Assembly (NCBI GenBank): GCA_963565915.1
Contig: OY751494.1
Coordinates: forward strand, 3,782,001 to 3,846,000
DNA from: Entoloma clypeatum
Taxonomy: Eukaryota > Basidiomycota > Agaricomycetes > Agaricales > Entolomataceae
Reading direction: 5' to 3'
Length of the DNA: 64,000 nucleotides
The translations under genes were made by a program, and so were the position numbers. Under the pieces are notes generated by a model. That model was not told the origin of the DNA. It saw only the letters and a program-made list of their open reading frames with translations, and made no database searches. Positions 33,381 to 43,752 of this stretch are shown one piece after another (position 1 is the stretch's first letter; every line of letters begins with the position of its first letter).

Positions 33381-34842
33381 TCATGTTGTTGTCACCTCCT
33401 GCACCCATGTCAAGACATCTCGCCGAGGCCCGGATCCGTCGGGTACTTTGGGAACTTCTCCTACAAATCCATACCGCTTCCCTTCAAACATCAGCCCGAG
33501 GCTCGTCAACTTCTGCACGGCTGACTCTTCAAGATGTGTATCGAGGACTTCAAACGCGCATGAAAGAATGATCCCATGCTTTGATCGAATTTCTGCTTTC
33601 TTTAGATTTTGAAGTCAATCGTCAGGCTGTGAAACCATTTGGATTTGATGAACTTACGACTTCACCCCATGAGAAGGAATGATCTACTTTGTAGGTAAAT
33701 TCCGGTGTTTGGCCGTACGCCCATTCCCAGCTCTAGAAAAAGAGGTTCATGATAACCCATCTCGAAAGAACCCTTGAACTGACTGGAAGTTCCTCTAGAC
33801 CTCTGCGGATATAGTCGATCTTCTTCACATCATCCCTCTCTTCTATATATTGAACCTTTGTATCTCATGAGCGACTGATCTCAGTATTCCAATAAGGAAA
33901 CAAACCGATGAAGTTATGCCATACTCCTTCCTAAACTGCTTCACTACCTCGCTTGTGAAAGCGTCGTGGTTGACTTCCGGGTTGAATTGTTGCAGATTAC
34001 ACACCGGGGAACGAACGGACGCTACACCTCGGGTGAGCATAGTACCCTTGACAAAAATTAGCCTATCCAACCAGGGTTCGAATGGACTGATATGCCACCT
34101 TGTTAGTACACAACAGGTCGCCCAGCGTCTCCAGACGAGAGGAAATGAGCATAGTTCCATGATGATATGCCCTTTTATTAACAATCTTATATGCAGATCC
34201 TGAGACGTACTGGTTTTGAATAAGCCTGTTTTCGTTGACACCAAGGTGATACGGATAAAACTCATCTTTTCCTGTCCCACACAAATGTCATTCCTCTCAT
34301 TCACGCGAGCATCGATGCCTAGAGAGGAAACAGCACGAAGAATGACCTGTGCCGTCGCGTGTCTGTCGAATGAGTGTCGAGGTAGGTGTATCGAGAAATT
34401 GGTGTTTCCCAAATCCTGAATGCAGCGCGTCCGATCAGGTCTTCATATTCTCTGGCAGAAGTGATAACTTACGTGGTATACAGTCCCTCCACCACTTCTT
34501 CGTCTTATAAAGGAAACATCGGGTCTTGCGCGCAATGCCTGAAAATTGACTTCCTTCCATGGGGTCTGATTTCGCCCAATAACGACGCAAGGATCATCCC
34601 GGTATATGAGAAGTAATGGATCCTCGGGGGTTTTGTGTCTAAACAGCCTGCCATAGGAAACATTACTAGACGAAACAGGGAAAGAGAGGGAGTTACACTG
34701 ACCAGTCCTCGAACGTGAGGTTGAAGTACGGATTTGTAGAGTTCGAGATGTAAATTGAGTGCTGGGGATTCGGAACGGTGTAATGACGCGAGTTTGAGAC
34801 CTGACGGCGCGGTGCGAGACGCCGAAATACTTGGAAGATCAT
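33381..34842 (-). CDS. Lipoate-protein ligase A (mitochondrial)
   Basis: Attaches lipoate to the E2 and H subunits of mitochondrial dehydrogenases. The start at 34842 gives MIFQVFRRLAPRRQVSNSRH-Y, a clear basic mitochondrial presequence. Then come HSIYISNSTNPYFNLT and FEDWLFRHKTPEDPLLLIYR, DDPCVVIGRNQTPWKEVNFQ and the RRRSGGGTVYHDLGNTNFSI motif of the ligase active site, followed by SGSAYKIVNKRAYHHGTMLI. Downstream exons give WAYGQTPEFTYKVDHSFSWG and SCAFEVLDTHLEESAVQKLT, and the protein ends DVLTWVQEVTTT (stop 33381-33383). The annotated domain order matches LplA with its C-terminal accessory domain. The plus-strand frame at 33308-33571 is an antisense shadow of the last exon. Confidence 0.9.
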
Positions 34843-35086
34843 CACAACGAGGCTTCAATGCTCAATTGCTATTCCAAAGTATTGCATAGTGGGGAGAAAG
34901 AGCGGTACGGCCGTGGCAATCATTCAAATTGTTGGACAAGAGTTGAGCATCATCATCATGTAGCTTGACTTCTTGAGCAGAAAGAATACTACATTCTGTA
35001 TGTACACACGCGGGAGGTCGCGTATGGCTTGCAATAATTATAAATTTGTACAAGCATCTATCCACCAAACAATGAGGTGAACCCGT

Positions 35087-35784
35087 TCACTTCTGGACAG
35101 GCTTGAAGTAGGGGTCGTCTATTTCATGGACGGGCACCTTGCCGTGTGGTGTACCAGGAATTGTCTTCGTCAGACCCTGTACAAAGCATGTCGCCATAAT
35201 TAGGTGAGGTTTGAAACTGTGTAGTGCAAAACGCACCAGTTTCTCAAACATACATGCGTTCAGCGTTCGCTCAGGTTTGCGACAGCGGTAATATTCCTAG
35301 TGGGACAAATCATTTGGTTAGACACGAACTGTGGATGTTACATGTTACATGCCTGGTTGTTCCGCTCCAGGCAGTTCCAATGGGCATCAAATTGCTGCAG
35401 ACAGTTTTCCCTCATCTTGGCAATCCTGTTTCAAAGCCAAGCCATAAATCTCATGATAGTTCATCGACGAGAGGTCAAGTTGAACGCACAAGTCAGTCGC
35501 GCACCGTGTCACTCTCCGTCCCTCCTTGAGACAATGCTCGGGATTCCGGTCCTCGGCCTTGCAAAGCATGAAGTCCTCTGTGAGAAGATTCATGAATTAT
35601 CGCCAGCAAGAAATACGGACGACTCACCATTATATTCCTTACAGTAGGCACCGATGAAGAATGCTGCGCTTTTGAGTGGTGCGCTGGTTACACCAAGCTC
35701 TGCCACCTTTGGGATGTGTTCTGGAAGGGGCGTCGGGTCGACATAGGGCTTTGTCTGCACCGAGCCAGGCTGGTACGAGCTCAT
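35087..35784 (-). CDS. NDUFA8: NADH:ubiquinone oxidoreductase subunit NDUFA8 (CHCH, PGIV)
   Basis: Complex I subunit of the intermembrane-space face, imported by the Mia40 disulfide relay. The start at 35784 gives MSSYQPGSVQTKPYVDPTPL. Four CX9C cysteine pairs are readable across exons: CKEYNEDFMLC, CLKEGRRVTRC, CLQQFDAHWNC and CRKPERTLNAC. It ends GKVPVHEIDDPYFKPVQK. The middle exon junction is fixed by the sequence LIAKMREN before the third pair; the open frame that reads through the intron (TDLCVQLDLSSM) is not used. The start codon lies 83 bp from the start of the divergent ubiquitin-like gene, so the two share a promoter region. Confidence 0.9.
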
Positions 35785-35867
35785 AGTAGATAGACGAGGG
35801 TCGGGATAATTAGGCGGGTGGGAAACTTTCTGCGGAGTTTCTGCAAAGCGACGGCCACCACGACAAG

Positions 35868-36448
35868 ATGGTACGCGATCTCTAGACCACAAAGCCCATC
35901 CACTGAAGACTCAGTAAATCACAGCCTCCGCGAGCTCCACCCAAAATACACCAATTCCAGCTCAGGACTCACAGACTTTCGATCTTCGTGACTGTGCCAC
36001 CATCGGCAACCATCGGAGAGATCAAAGCAGAGGCTCTGTCTGCTTTGACATCCGATGTCAATCGCGTTGAAGACGTGCCAAAGGTGCAGAGTCTCGATGA
36101 CTTCGAGCTTTGCAAGGCATTGAGAGAGAAAGGCAAACTCAATGGTGAATACGAATTCTTGGACGTGACGACACGAGTCAGAGACCATAACTTGCCAAGT
36201 TATGATAACCTCTACATTCAGTTTAGAGACCTGTCTTCTGGTGAGCTCATTCATGGTCGCGTCACCTTATATTGTCACTCGAAAATACCGAATGTTTTTC
36301 TCCCTTTACACCCGACGCTGTAGGCGAACTGCTTCCAATCACATACACACAACCCTCTATCGACGACGAAGACGAGCAACAAATCGAGGACGATGTTGCC
36401 TCGATGTCAAGTGTCAATAAACGCAAAAGGAAGGCAATCGATGATTGA
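35868..36448 (+). CDS. Ubiquitin-like fold protein, function unknown
   Basis: The first coding exon appears to be just the ATG (35868-35870), followed at once by an intron (35871-35924, GTACGC..ACAG). Exon 2 then reads PPRAPPKIHQFQLRTHRLSI and FVTVPPSATIGEIKAEALSA, a beta-hairpin and helix start typical of ubiquitin-like folds. It continues VQSLDDFELCKALREKGKLN and DHNLPSYDNLYIQFRDLSSG. The last exon gives ELLPITYTQPSIDDEDEQQI and ends NKRKRKAIDD, an acidic then basic, possibly nuclear tail. I know this as a conserved hypothetical basidiomycete protein only. Without the one-codon exon no ATG is in frame upstream, since a TGA precedes the coding sequence. Confidence 0.65.
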
Positions 36449-36514
36449 AAGAAGAATATAGAACTGTGCACTTTGAGACACTCAATCCTCTGGCATGGTT
36501 GTGTGTGTTGTCGG

Positions 36515-37168
36515 CTAAGGGACATGGTCAGCGACTCTGCGTACAGGAGTCTCGAGCTTTTTCCAGGGCCGTGAGGATATGGGGAGTAATGCAGCGGCTA
36601 CACGGCGACCCTCCTCCGAGAGTATGTTATAAGTGGCGCAAGCATTCCTCTACAACGTTGGTTGAGCTTATTAAATGGATCGCTGAACCACAGCATACCG
36701 TGTCCATGACATCGACTTGAACACCGAGTTGATTCAGATGGGAGCGCAAGGAGGGTGGTATCTGCGATAAAGTCACACCAGTTCCGAGCAGGAGAATTTC
36801 TATTCGACATGAGCTGAGAACAGAATATAGGTCATCAAAAGACAAGCACCAGGCCGAGGAATAACACTCTCGAAAATCTCGAAATGTTCCTTGGTCCACC
36901 CAGCCCACAAAGTGCTTGGCACATCCCAGAGAAAAACTTTTCCCTCTAGAAAAATACAAGCTGAGGGTATCATAAGGCCGTCGGATAGACTGATTCCTTT
37001 GTTTGTAATGGATTTGACCTGTACTGGGGGAGGATTTTCATCCGCAAGAATGTTCGTGAACGAGCTATCTCGAAGCGCGGAGCTTGCATGTACTCTGCGC
37101 ATCTGGGAAATGCAGAGGGGACCAGTGATTCGTGGGGCAAGTCGGGCAGCGCGTTGGAGAATAGACAT
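36515..37168 (-). CDS. NDUFAF3: Complex I assembly factor NDUFAF3 (DUF498/Mth938-like)
   Basis: A mitochondrial matrix factor for early assembly of complex I. The start at 37168 gives MSILQRAARLAPRITGPLCI, a mitochondrial presequence. The domain reads FTNILADENPPPVQVKSITN, ISLSDGLMIPSACIFLEGKV-FLWDVP, LWAGWTKEHFEIFESVIPRP, IEILLLGTGVTLSQIPPSLR, LNQLGVQVDVMDT and, after an intron, RNACATYNILSEEGRRVAAA. It ends VRRVADHVP. Phases agree. An in-frame Met 26 codons upstream (37246) is possible but would run into the divergent gene. The start is 61 bp from that of the Utp8-like gene. Confidence 0.88.
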
Positions 37169-37229
37169 GGTGGTCCAAGAAAAACCGCGACGCGACGCTA
37201 CACGTGACTGACTGTAACGTTTTCCAAGT

Positions 37230-40010
37230 ATGCCAACTCCATCCATCAGCGAGCCATTCGTACTCTCGACGTACGCTACATCACAGACACTGCAGCAGTC
37301 GGGAGCAGCGAAGAAACAACGGCTGCCACAGAGTATATTTGCAACCCACGCAAAAGCTTCAGGCAGCTCAGAGGGTTACGCGACGGTGACTGTCCAAGCC
37401 GACGGTGTACATGTCTTGGATGTAAGCACATCACCGATTTTGTATCGTGATAATGCTACTGATAACTTCTCTTTAAAAGGTGTCTGCCCTCCATGCGGTC
37501 GTCTCACATACCTTAGGACCCTCGACGGCGTTCTGCTGCCCAGCTGTAACTCGTAGCACACGAGAAGGCACAGAAACAATATGCACAACATATGCGGCGA
37601 TCGCTTCTTCGGTAGATTTGGATGCACAAGGAGCTGGGCGGACGATTTGGACATGGAGAGAGAATCTATCGAGCCCTTTGGCGGATCGGGCATCCCGGAA
37701 GAAAAAGTCGGTTTTGGTGAGCTTCCTTGACGTTACTCGTCCTTGCAACGCAGAATTCGATATCACAGTTACCTAGATTCCTCATGAAATATCGGGATTG
37801 CTTACTTGCGATGAACTTCCTGCTCGATTATTAGCCTACTCTTCCAGAGCCGAGGTGACCGTAATTGACGATAATCTGAACGTCAAGGGAACGTGGTCGC
37901 CATCTAAAACTCAAAAAATCGTGCGGGCATTCATTTTTTCCAGAATACCATGCCCCTTTATCCCACGACGGTCTACTCCGTCGCGCGGAGCGATTCTCGT
38001 CCTAATAGTCATCCGTGATCGCGTAACTCAGGTGGTGGTTCTGTCGCTGGGTGAGGATGATGCCTTCCTAGAGCTCGGAGACTGTTCCGTGCAACTGGGT
38101 CCCGAGGTATATACATTCAATATTGATCTTTCTCGGGCATCTACTCACCCAAATGCAGCAAATAACAGATATTTCCTGTAATAACACCGGTCACATCACC
38201 TTCTTAAGTACGCCCGACATGTTAGCTTTCATTTTGCTATCAATTCACGTCTTACAGCCAGAAATGGCACATGGCATTCACACTTGTTGGAATCGACGGA
38301 CGGCAATTCCATCACCATATCCAGTGTTGCAGACCCGTTTAGGCTGACAGGTCTTTTGTTCATTGGGAAAGATCAATTTCGCGAAGGCATATCCCTTCTC
38401 TCATTGACCTCGTCCCATGTCCTTCTTTCTGCCCTCACCAGTACGGCTACCCCTGAAATCGTTCTCCTCCTGTGGGACCTCCAGTTCTCTGTACTGCTCG
38501 CGTCTCAAGCACTACCTGTTCCCTCCACATTTCTTCAATCGAAAGACATTGCGATCAAGGTCAACCTTGTCAGCGCTACCAACTCACAAGCCTTACTTGT
38601 ATTATCCCCTCTCGGTGTAAATTCCGGAGACAAAACTCAAACCACATCACGTTCAAGCGTGCTTGTAATTCCGTTCCTGTGTCCGTCCATTTCGACCATT
38701 GCGAATGCCATGGGCCAGGCATCTGCTGGTACGAGATGGGTAGATCAGGCATTCATGTCGACATCCAGTTCTTCACCCTCCCAACCCCCTCAGGACCCGG
38801 TGCGGACAAAAGTTTTAACGACGATGCGAGCCACTATGGAGAAAAACCTTCCTCAAGCTGCCAATGTGGCGTTTTTCGAGTGGGAAAAACGTGAATCACA
38901 AGCAGCAGGTAAAATCACAGATTCTGCCACCGCTCCTGGAACGGTAGGCATGCCACCATCGTTCGTATTTTCTGTCCCAGTTTTGAACAATCCTTCCCCC
39001 AGTCTGTTCCTCAACCCGTCCTGAATCATGCCTTTGTGAAGGATTTGTTGACCACGGTCCTTCAACCTTCAAAACCGTCCAATACACCGTATTCACCAGA
39101 AGTCGTCCGCTACTTACTCAACAGGCAATTGGCCAGTGGACATATGGTTGATGGCGGACTTCTTGGGGCATTACGGTCGAAGAATGACTGGGTACGTCAT
39201 ATTTGATACGTTTCGTACGACGTCAAGTAAGCTCCTTTAACAGCAATCCATCGAGCTCGCATTTGCCAAGGTGCCGGACCTCTCCGAAACAGAAATTGTG
39301 GAATGCCTCTGCCTCACTATAGCCCAACATCGACAGAAGGAGGCAACTTCCAGAGGAGCGGAAGCGATGGAAGTCGACCCTGTTCCTGCCCTGCCATCCC
39401 TACCGTCTTTTCTATCATCATGTGTGGTTTACACTAGCACTCCTGCTGCTCTCCGATCTGCTATGCGACATTCTCTGCGAGACGCAGATGACATTCTGTG
39501 TGTCCTCAAAGTCCTCGAAAACTGGATACACAGATGGATGTCCAAGGATGCTAAGCTGTTACCTTCGAAGAAAGATATCAGGAAGGATGTCCATGGTATA
39601 CCGGTCCTCAAACTTCGAGCAAAAGAGGATAAGGATTTGCCTGCCTTGGAAAAGGTGACCTTTTATTCTATACGAGGAGCTTTCCGACTAACGCAATTAA
39701 CAAGATACTTGACTTCTTGCAGACATTGCTCGATGCAAGCTTCCTAGTCGTCCTAGCACATCCCTCTGCTCACCGTATTCTCCGAAACATTCGCTCCTAC
39801 GTTGAACCACAAATTTCACACAATGAAGAGTTAGAAGAGTTGCGTTCCCCTCTAGAGTCCTTTGCGAAGGCTCACGTCAAGGCTGTGAGAGAGGCTGGAG
39901 AGGGCAAGAAAAAGAAAGCAGTGCTCGATTGGAGACGGAGACGGAAGGAAGCTCACGAACAGGCAGGGCTTTTGATTGGGCTGTATCAGGTGGAAGAACT
40001 TGTTTTGTAG
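37230..40010 (+). CDS. Possible U3 snoRNP (Utp8/Nol11-like) protein
   Basis: A multi-exon gene of about 800 codons. The start MPTPSISEPFVLSTYATSQT is followed by a beta-propeller-like half with short strands: YATVTVQADGVHVLDVSTSP, TICTTYAAIASSVDLDAQG, RLLAYSSRAEVTVIDDNLNV, GTWSPSKTQKIVRAFIFSR and SRGAILVLIVIRDRVTQVVV. The second half is helical (VRYLLNRQLASGHMVDGGLL, DADDILCVLKVLENWIHRWM, ILDFLQTLLDASFLVVLAHP). It ends in a Lys/Arg-rich tail (GKKKKAVLDWRRRRKEAHEQ) and LLIGLYQVEELVL. A propeller followed by a helical part and a basic end fits Nol11/Utp8 of the t-UTP complex in rRNA processing, but this rests on general resemblance only. The name is therefore tentative. Confidence 0.6.
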
Positions 40011-40168
40011 TGAAGGATGTGTGCGATTTGGAAATTACATACAACGTATTTCTGGGAGGTGTGCAAAGGATAAAAAGTTGACTTCCTTGCAGTTGGTCCC
40101 TGAAATTGGATAATATTACAGTTGAATGGCACATTGTAGCAGAGAACAGATGGACTATGTTCAAATGG

Positions 40169-41491
40169 TCACCGTTTCGCCCTGGTGGATGATTTCCGTC
40201 TAGAGGCGTATTCTTCGTCATCGGAGTCTCCTTTCCTCCTCTTTCTCCCACTCCGTGCCTTTGACACTCCAGGGACACTTCTTTCCTCATAATCGTCGTC
40301 GTCATCCCGATCCTGCGTTTCATCGGAATCAGCTTCGTCCTCTTCAGTGTCGTCTATCATTCTCTTCTTCTTTCTAGCCACGGGTCTTAGTTTCGTGTCC
40401 ACGCTTCTGGTAGGTTTCGGGCTGGCTGAGATGTTTTTAGCTGCAATTTTGGCTCTCCCTTTCTTCAATTTCAAGTCGAGGCCCTCCCATCCTCCCTTTA
40501 CGGTCAGGGATGAGATGGCATCCCATGCTTTTTCGTCCACTCGTTGTATGCTTAGCCTACCTCTCGTGACAAGGTCCATGTCTGGAATGTTTCAGCGAAA
40601 CTGGATTGATTTCACATTCATGAAACTCACTTTTAATGGCTGTGAAACCCTCTTCCCCGATGTAGGCAATCTCAGAAGGGAGTCGAGAGGCCTCTGAGAT
40701 GTAACGAAATAGTGCTAAAGGAATGAAGTGTTCCGCACGCGAGATGAAAGTAAGGTCCACCATAAACCATTTTGGGTCCTCCGCTTTGGATTTCTGCATG
40801 TCGGGGGAGTAAATTCTAGTTTATTGGAAAAGCAGGGAGACGATTATTTACCGCGTCAAAGTAGGGGTGAGATCTTGAATAGCAGCCGTTGAGTTGAAGT
40901 GGAGAGAAAACACTACACTCACGGGTCCCATGCTGTGTCTGTGATTGTCAATTTCAAGGGATATTGAGTCTACGTCAACACATCCGCTCTAGTATATCAG
41001 ACGAACAATCTGGGTATGCTTCCCTCGATACCTTGATTATTCGAAATGAGGAATCAGATAGGTCGGATATGAGGGTGCGTACCACGGCAAAGCCTGCGAC
41101 ACCTGAGAGAGGCAGAGGCAATGGCGTTGAGGAGGCATACACACACTTCATTGAGTACAATACCAGGATTTTTGCAGTTGGAATGGTAAAACAAGGCCTG
41201 AGTGACGAACATTCGGTGAATTGTCGGCGACGCGTCTATCTTTTCCAGAGAAGTTGCATCATACTTTATCGGTGATGCGCATCTCCTTCATGAGGTTCCT
41301 CGCCTCGTAGTTTCGAACCCCCTCCCATGGCGATGTCTTGACAGACTCGAAATCATCGACGCTGAACTGAGATTGTGAGCCAGTTTGTCAGATTGAGGGA
41401 CTGGCCCCAAGACACCTACTTTCACGTCTTTTCCCTTTATGACGCGTGAATCTGGTTCGGCTTTCAGGAGCCAGTACTTTCCAGAGAACAT
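40169..41491 (-). CDS. EVE-domain protein, THYN1-like
   Basis: EVE domains are PUA-like folds thought to read modified DNA or RNA bases. The start at 41491 gives MFSGKYWLLKAEPDSRVIKG, the EVE opening. Exons downstream give the LFYHSNCK and GVAGFAVV type strands, IIKVSREAYPDCSSY, PKWFMVDLTFISRAEHFIPL, EIAYIGEEGFTAIK and RGRLSIQRVDEKAWDAISSL. The C-terminus is a long basic and acidic nuclear-type tail (ARKKKRMIDDTEEDEADSDE, RSGRKRRKGDSDDEEYASRR) ending SSTRAKR. It is divergent from the stomatin gene (303 bp). The window also has an SRA protein, so two likely modified-base readers lie in one window. Confidence 0.8.
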
Positions 41492-41794
41492 GGAGGCTGG
41501 GTAGCAAATTAGAGTTTAAACTCCGCACATAATGATAATTTGAGGCTATGCTCATTGCTCAACATATTGCGTCTGCGTCGGGAAGTATGCTGGGCAACTC
41601 CTCATGATGCACCACAGCTTTTGTGTGTTCTTTGGAGTCGGATCTAGTCAGTCAGCGAGGTACATGCAGAGTTATGCGGGGAAATGATGCCGAGAATCTG
41701 CAAACGACTATTTTTGTTTCATTTGCAGTGCGCACTGACCAAGCTCCATATAAAGGGGTTCAGAAACCTTTCATTCTCAAAAGTCGTCGGTCCC

Positions 41795-43256
41795 ATGTCC
41801 CACTCTCCTGATACCAAGGCCCGTGCTCCCTCTCCTAGCTCGTCCAACGGTAATGTCGTGGACCACGATGCTCTCCACGGTCTGTTGACATTTTTGTTCA
41901 CTGCTACTTGACTGACGGTTTCACAGTGACGGCGGACCATCCAACAACCTACAAGCAACCAGCGGGACCCGGGAACCATGTCATAAATGTCCAGCCATTG
42001 AAGAGGAGCGAGATGCAAGTATGTCCTGCCTGACCCTCGCCAACCGATGCAAGTTTGACCCCCTGACCACAGCCATCTTATGCTCAAGATCTTGGGACCG
42101 GGGAGGTATACTCATCTTTCACCTCTTGTATCGTACCCTTCATCTCTCATCCTCTCCGCAGGTCACTCATGGTATATACGGTTCCCTCTTGCAAGGATTA
42201 GGAACTTGTGTTGGATTTTGCGGCGCATTCCCTTGTTGCCCTTTCCCAAATCCATTCCGCAATGTCCAGCAAGGTATACATGATTCCCGCTACACATATA
42301 TCATTACCTCTAACGACCGCAACAGGGTCCGTCGGTCTTGTATCTCGCTTCGGACAGTTCTACAAGTCCGTAGATCCTGGTTTGGTCCAAGTCAACGTTT
42401 GCACCGAGTCTCTCCGTATTGTCGACGTCAAAATCCAGATAAGTCCCATCGGGAGGCAGACCGTCATGTGTGTCAATCATTCCACGCTCCGGGGGTCCAT
42501 CCTCATGCATATAATCTATTTACAGCACTCGTGACAACGTCAATGTCGAGATGTTTGTCCCTCTCATCCACCTTGTGCGAAAATATTCTAATCAGGCGGT
42601 TTTAGTGATTCCGTCATCTATTTCCAAATCACCAGCCCATACCGCGCTGCTTTTGGTATCAGCGACCTTCGTCAGGCTCTCATTGAGCGTGCCCAGACCA
42701 CCCTCCGTCATGTAGTCGGAGCTCGGGCCGTCCAGAGTGTTGTTACTGAGCGCGAGGCCATAGCTTTTGAAATTGCAGAAATCGTCGGAGACGTAGCCGA
42801 CAAATGGGGGGTCTCCATCGAAGGCATTCTCATCAAGGATATCATCTTCAGCTCGGAGGTTGCCGCTTCCCTCTCATCTGCCGCCCAACAGAAACGTATC
42901 GGAGAGTCCAAAGTTATCGCTGCTCGTGCTGAGGTCGATTCTGCCAGGCTTATGCGTCAAGCTGCAGACATCCTTGCATCGCCGGCTGCCATGCAAATCC
43001 GGCAACTGGAAGCCTGTGAGTCGAGCCACTACCATGACACAAACTATTTTCAACTCACTCCTCGACGAAAGTACAACAAATGGCCAAGTCGGCAAATAGC
43101 AAGGTCATCTTTGTCCCCATGCAACTCCAGAGCGACGTGGTGGGTCAGTTGGCAAATCAATCAGGCATACAAGCCGTCGCACAGAGCGAGGGTTCGGAAA
43201 GTGTCATCGGTGGTGCCAGCCGCGCGGGGTTATTGAACAGCATTTCTGAGATCTGA
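41795..43256 (+). CDS. Stomatin / SPFH (band 7) family protein
   Basis: SPFH proteins scaffold membrane microdomains. The start at 41795 gives MSHSPDTKARAPSPSSSNGN and after an intron VTADHPTTYKQPAGPGNHV. A Cys/Gly/Phe-rich segment, GLGTCVGFCGAFPCCPFPNP, would be the palmitoylated membrane hairpin of stomatins. The SPFH domain follows: VGLVSRFGQFYKSVDPGLVQ, VNVCTESLRIVDVKIQISPI, RDNVNVEIDSVIYFQITSPY, IERAQTTLRHVVGARAVQSV, ISIEGILIKDI type strands, and AAQQKRIGESKVIAARAEVD. It ends in a coiled coil and NSISEI. The order and length fit fungal stomatin homologues of the plasma membrane or mitochondria. No lesion is seen. Confidence 0.88.
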
Positions 43257-43752
43257 CCGTGGTCCTCCAAGGGACCGAATCCGTCTCTCACTGCCCCTGC
43301 TATACCCCCGAGGCTTCGTTGTATTCTCTGTGTCACCTCATTTGCTCGAGTCTCCTCATGATACCTTTACCCTTTTCCTTATCGTCGTCTATCTTTGCTT
43401 CTCTGGTTTAGCCTTGTCACTCCCGCCAAGTCCAAAATTTTTGGCCTTGCACCCATCTCACCAGTGTCACCACAGCTCTTTAGCCTCGGGACAGGGACTA
43501 CTTACCTTGCGTCCTTTGTTTGAATCTTTTCCCACATATGTACACACTACGCCGTGATAGTGCTTGGCCAGTTTTGCCATACACTTGTTCTTTTATATAA
43601 GTAAGAACGCTGGTCTCCAATGTCGTCGCGCTCGATATTACTTACTAGTACATAAATGAGAGACTTTCTAATCATTTCCATGTTCCAGAGTCCATTATAG
43701 AGAAAGCTAGAAAGTGAGGTAATACCGGAAAACAAAGACCTATACTTGATTA
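43257..43752. other. Spacer between convergent genes
   Basis: This is 496 bp of pyrimidine-rich sequence followed by AT-rich sequence between the stomatin stop and the coiled-coil gene stop. It probably holds both 3' untranslated ends. I see no gene or repeat in it. Confidence 0.5.

Noticed and set aside
33308..33571. 87-codon plus-strand frame
   Set aside because: The minus strand here encodes the conserved end of lipoate-protein ligase.
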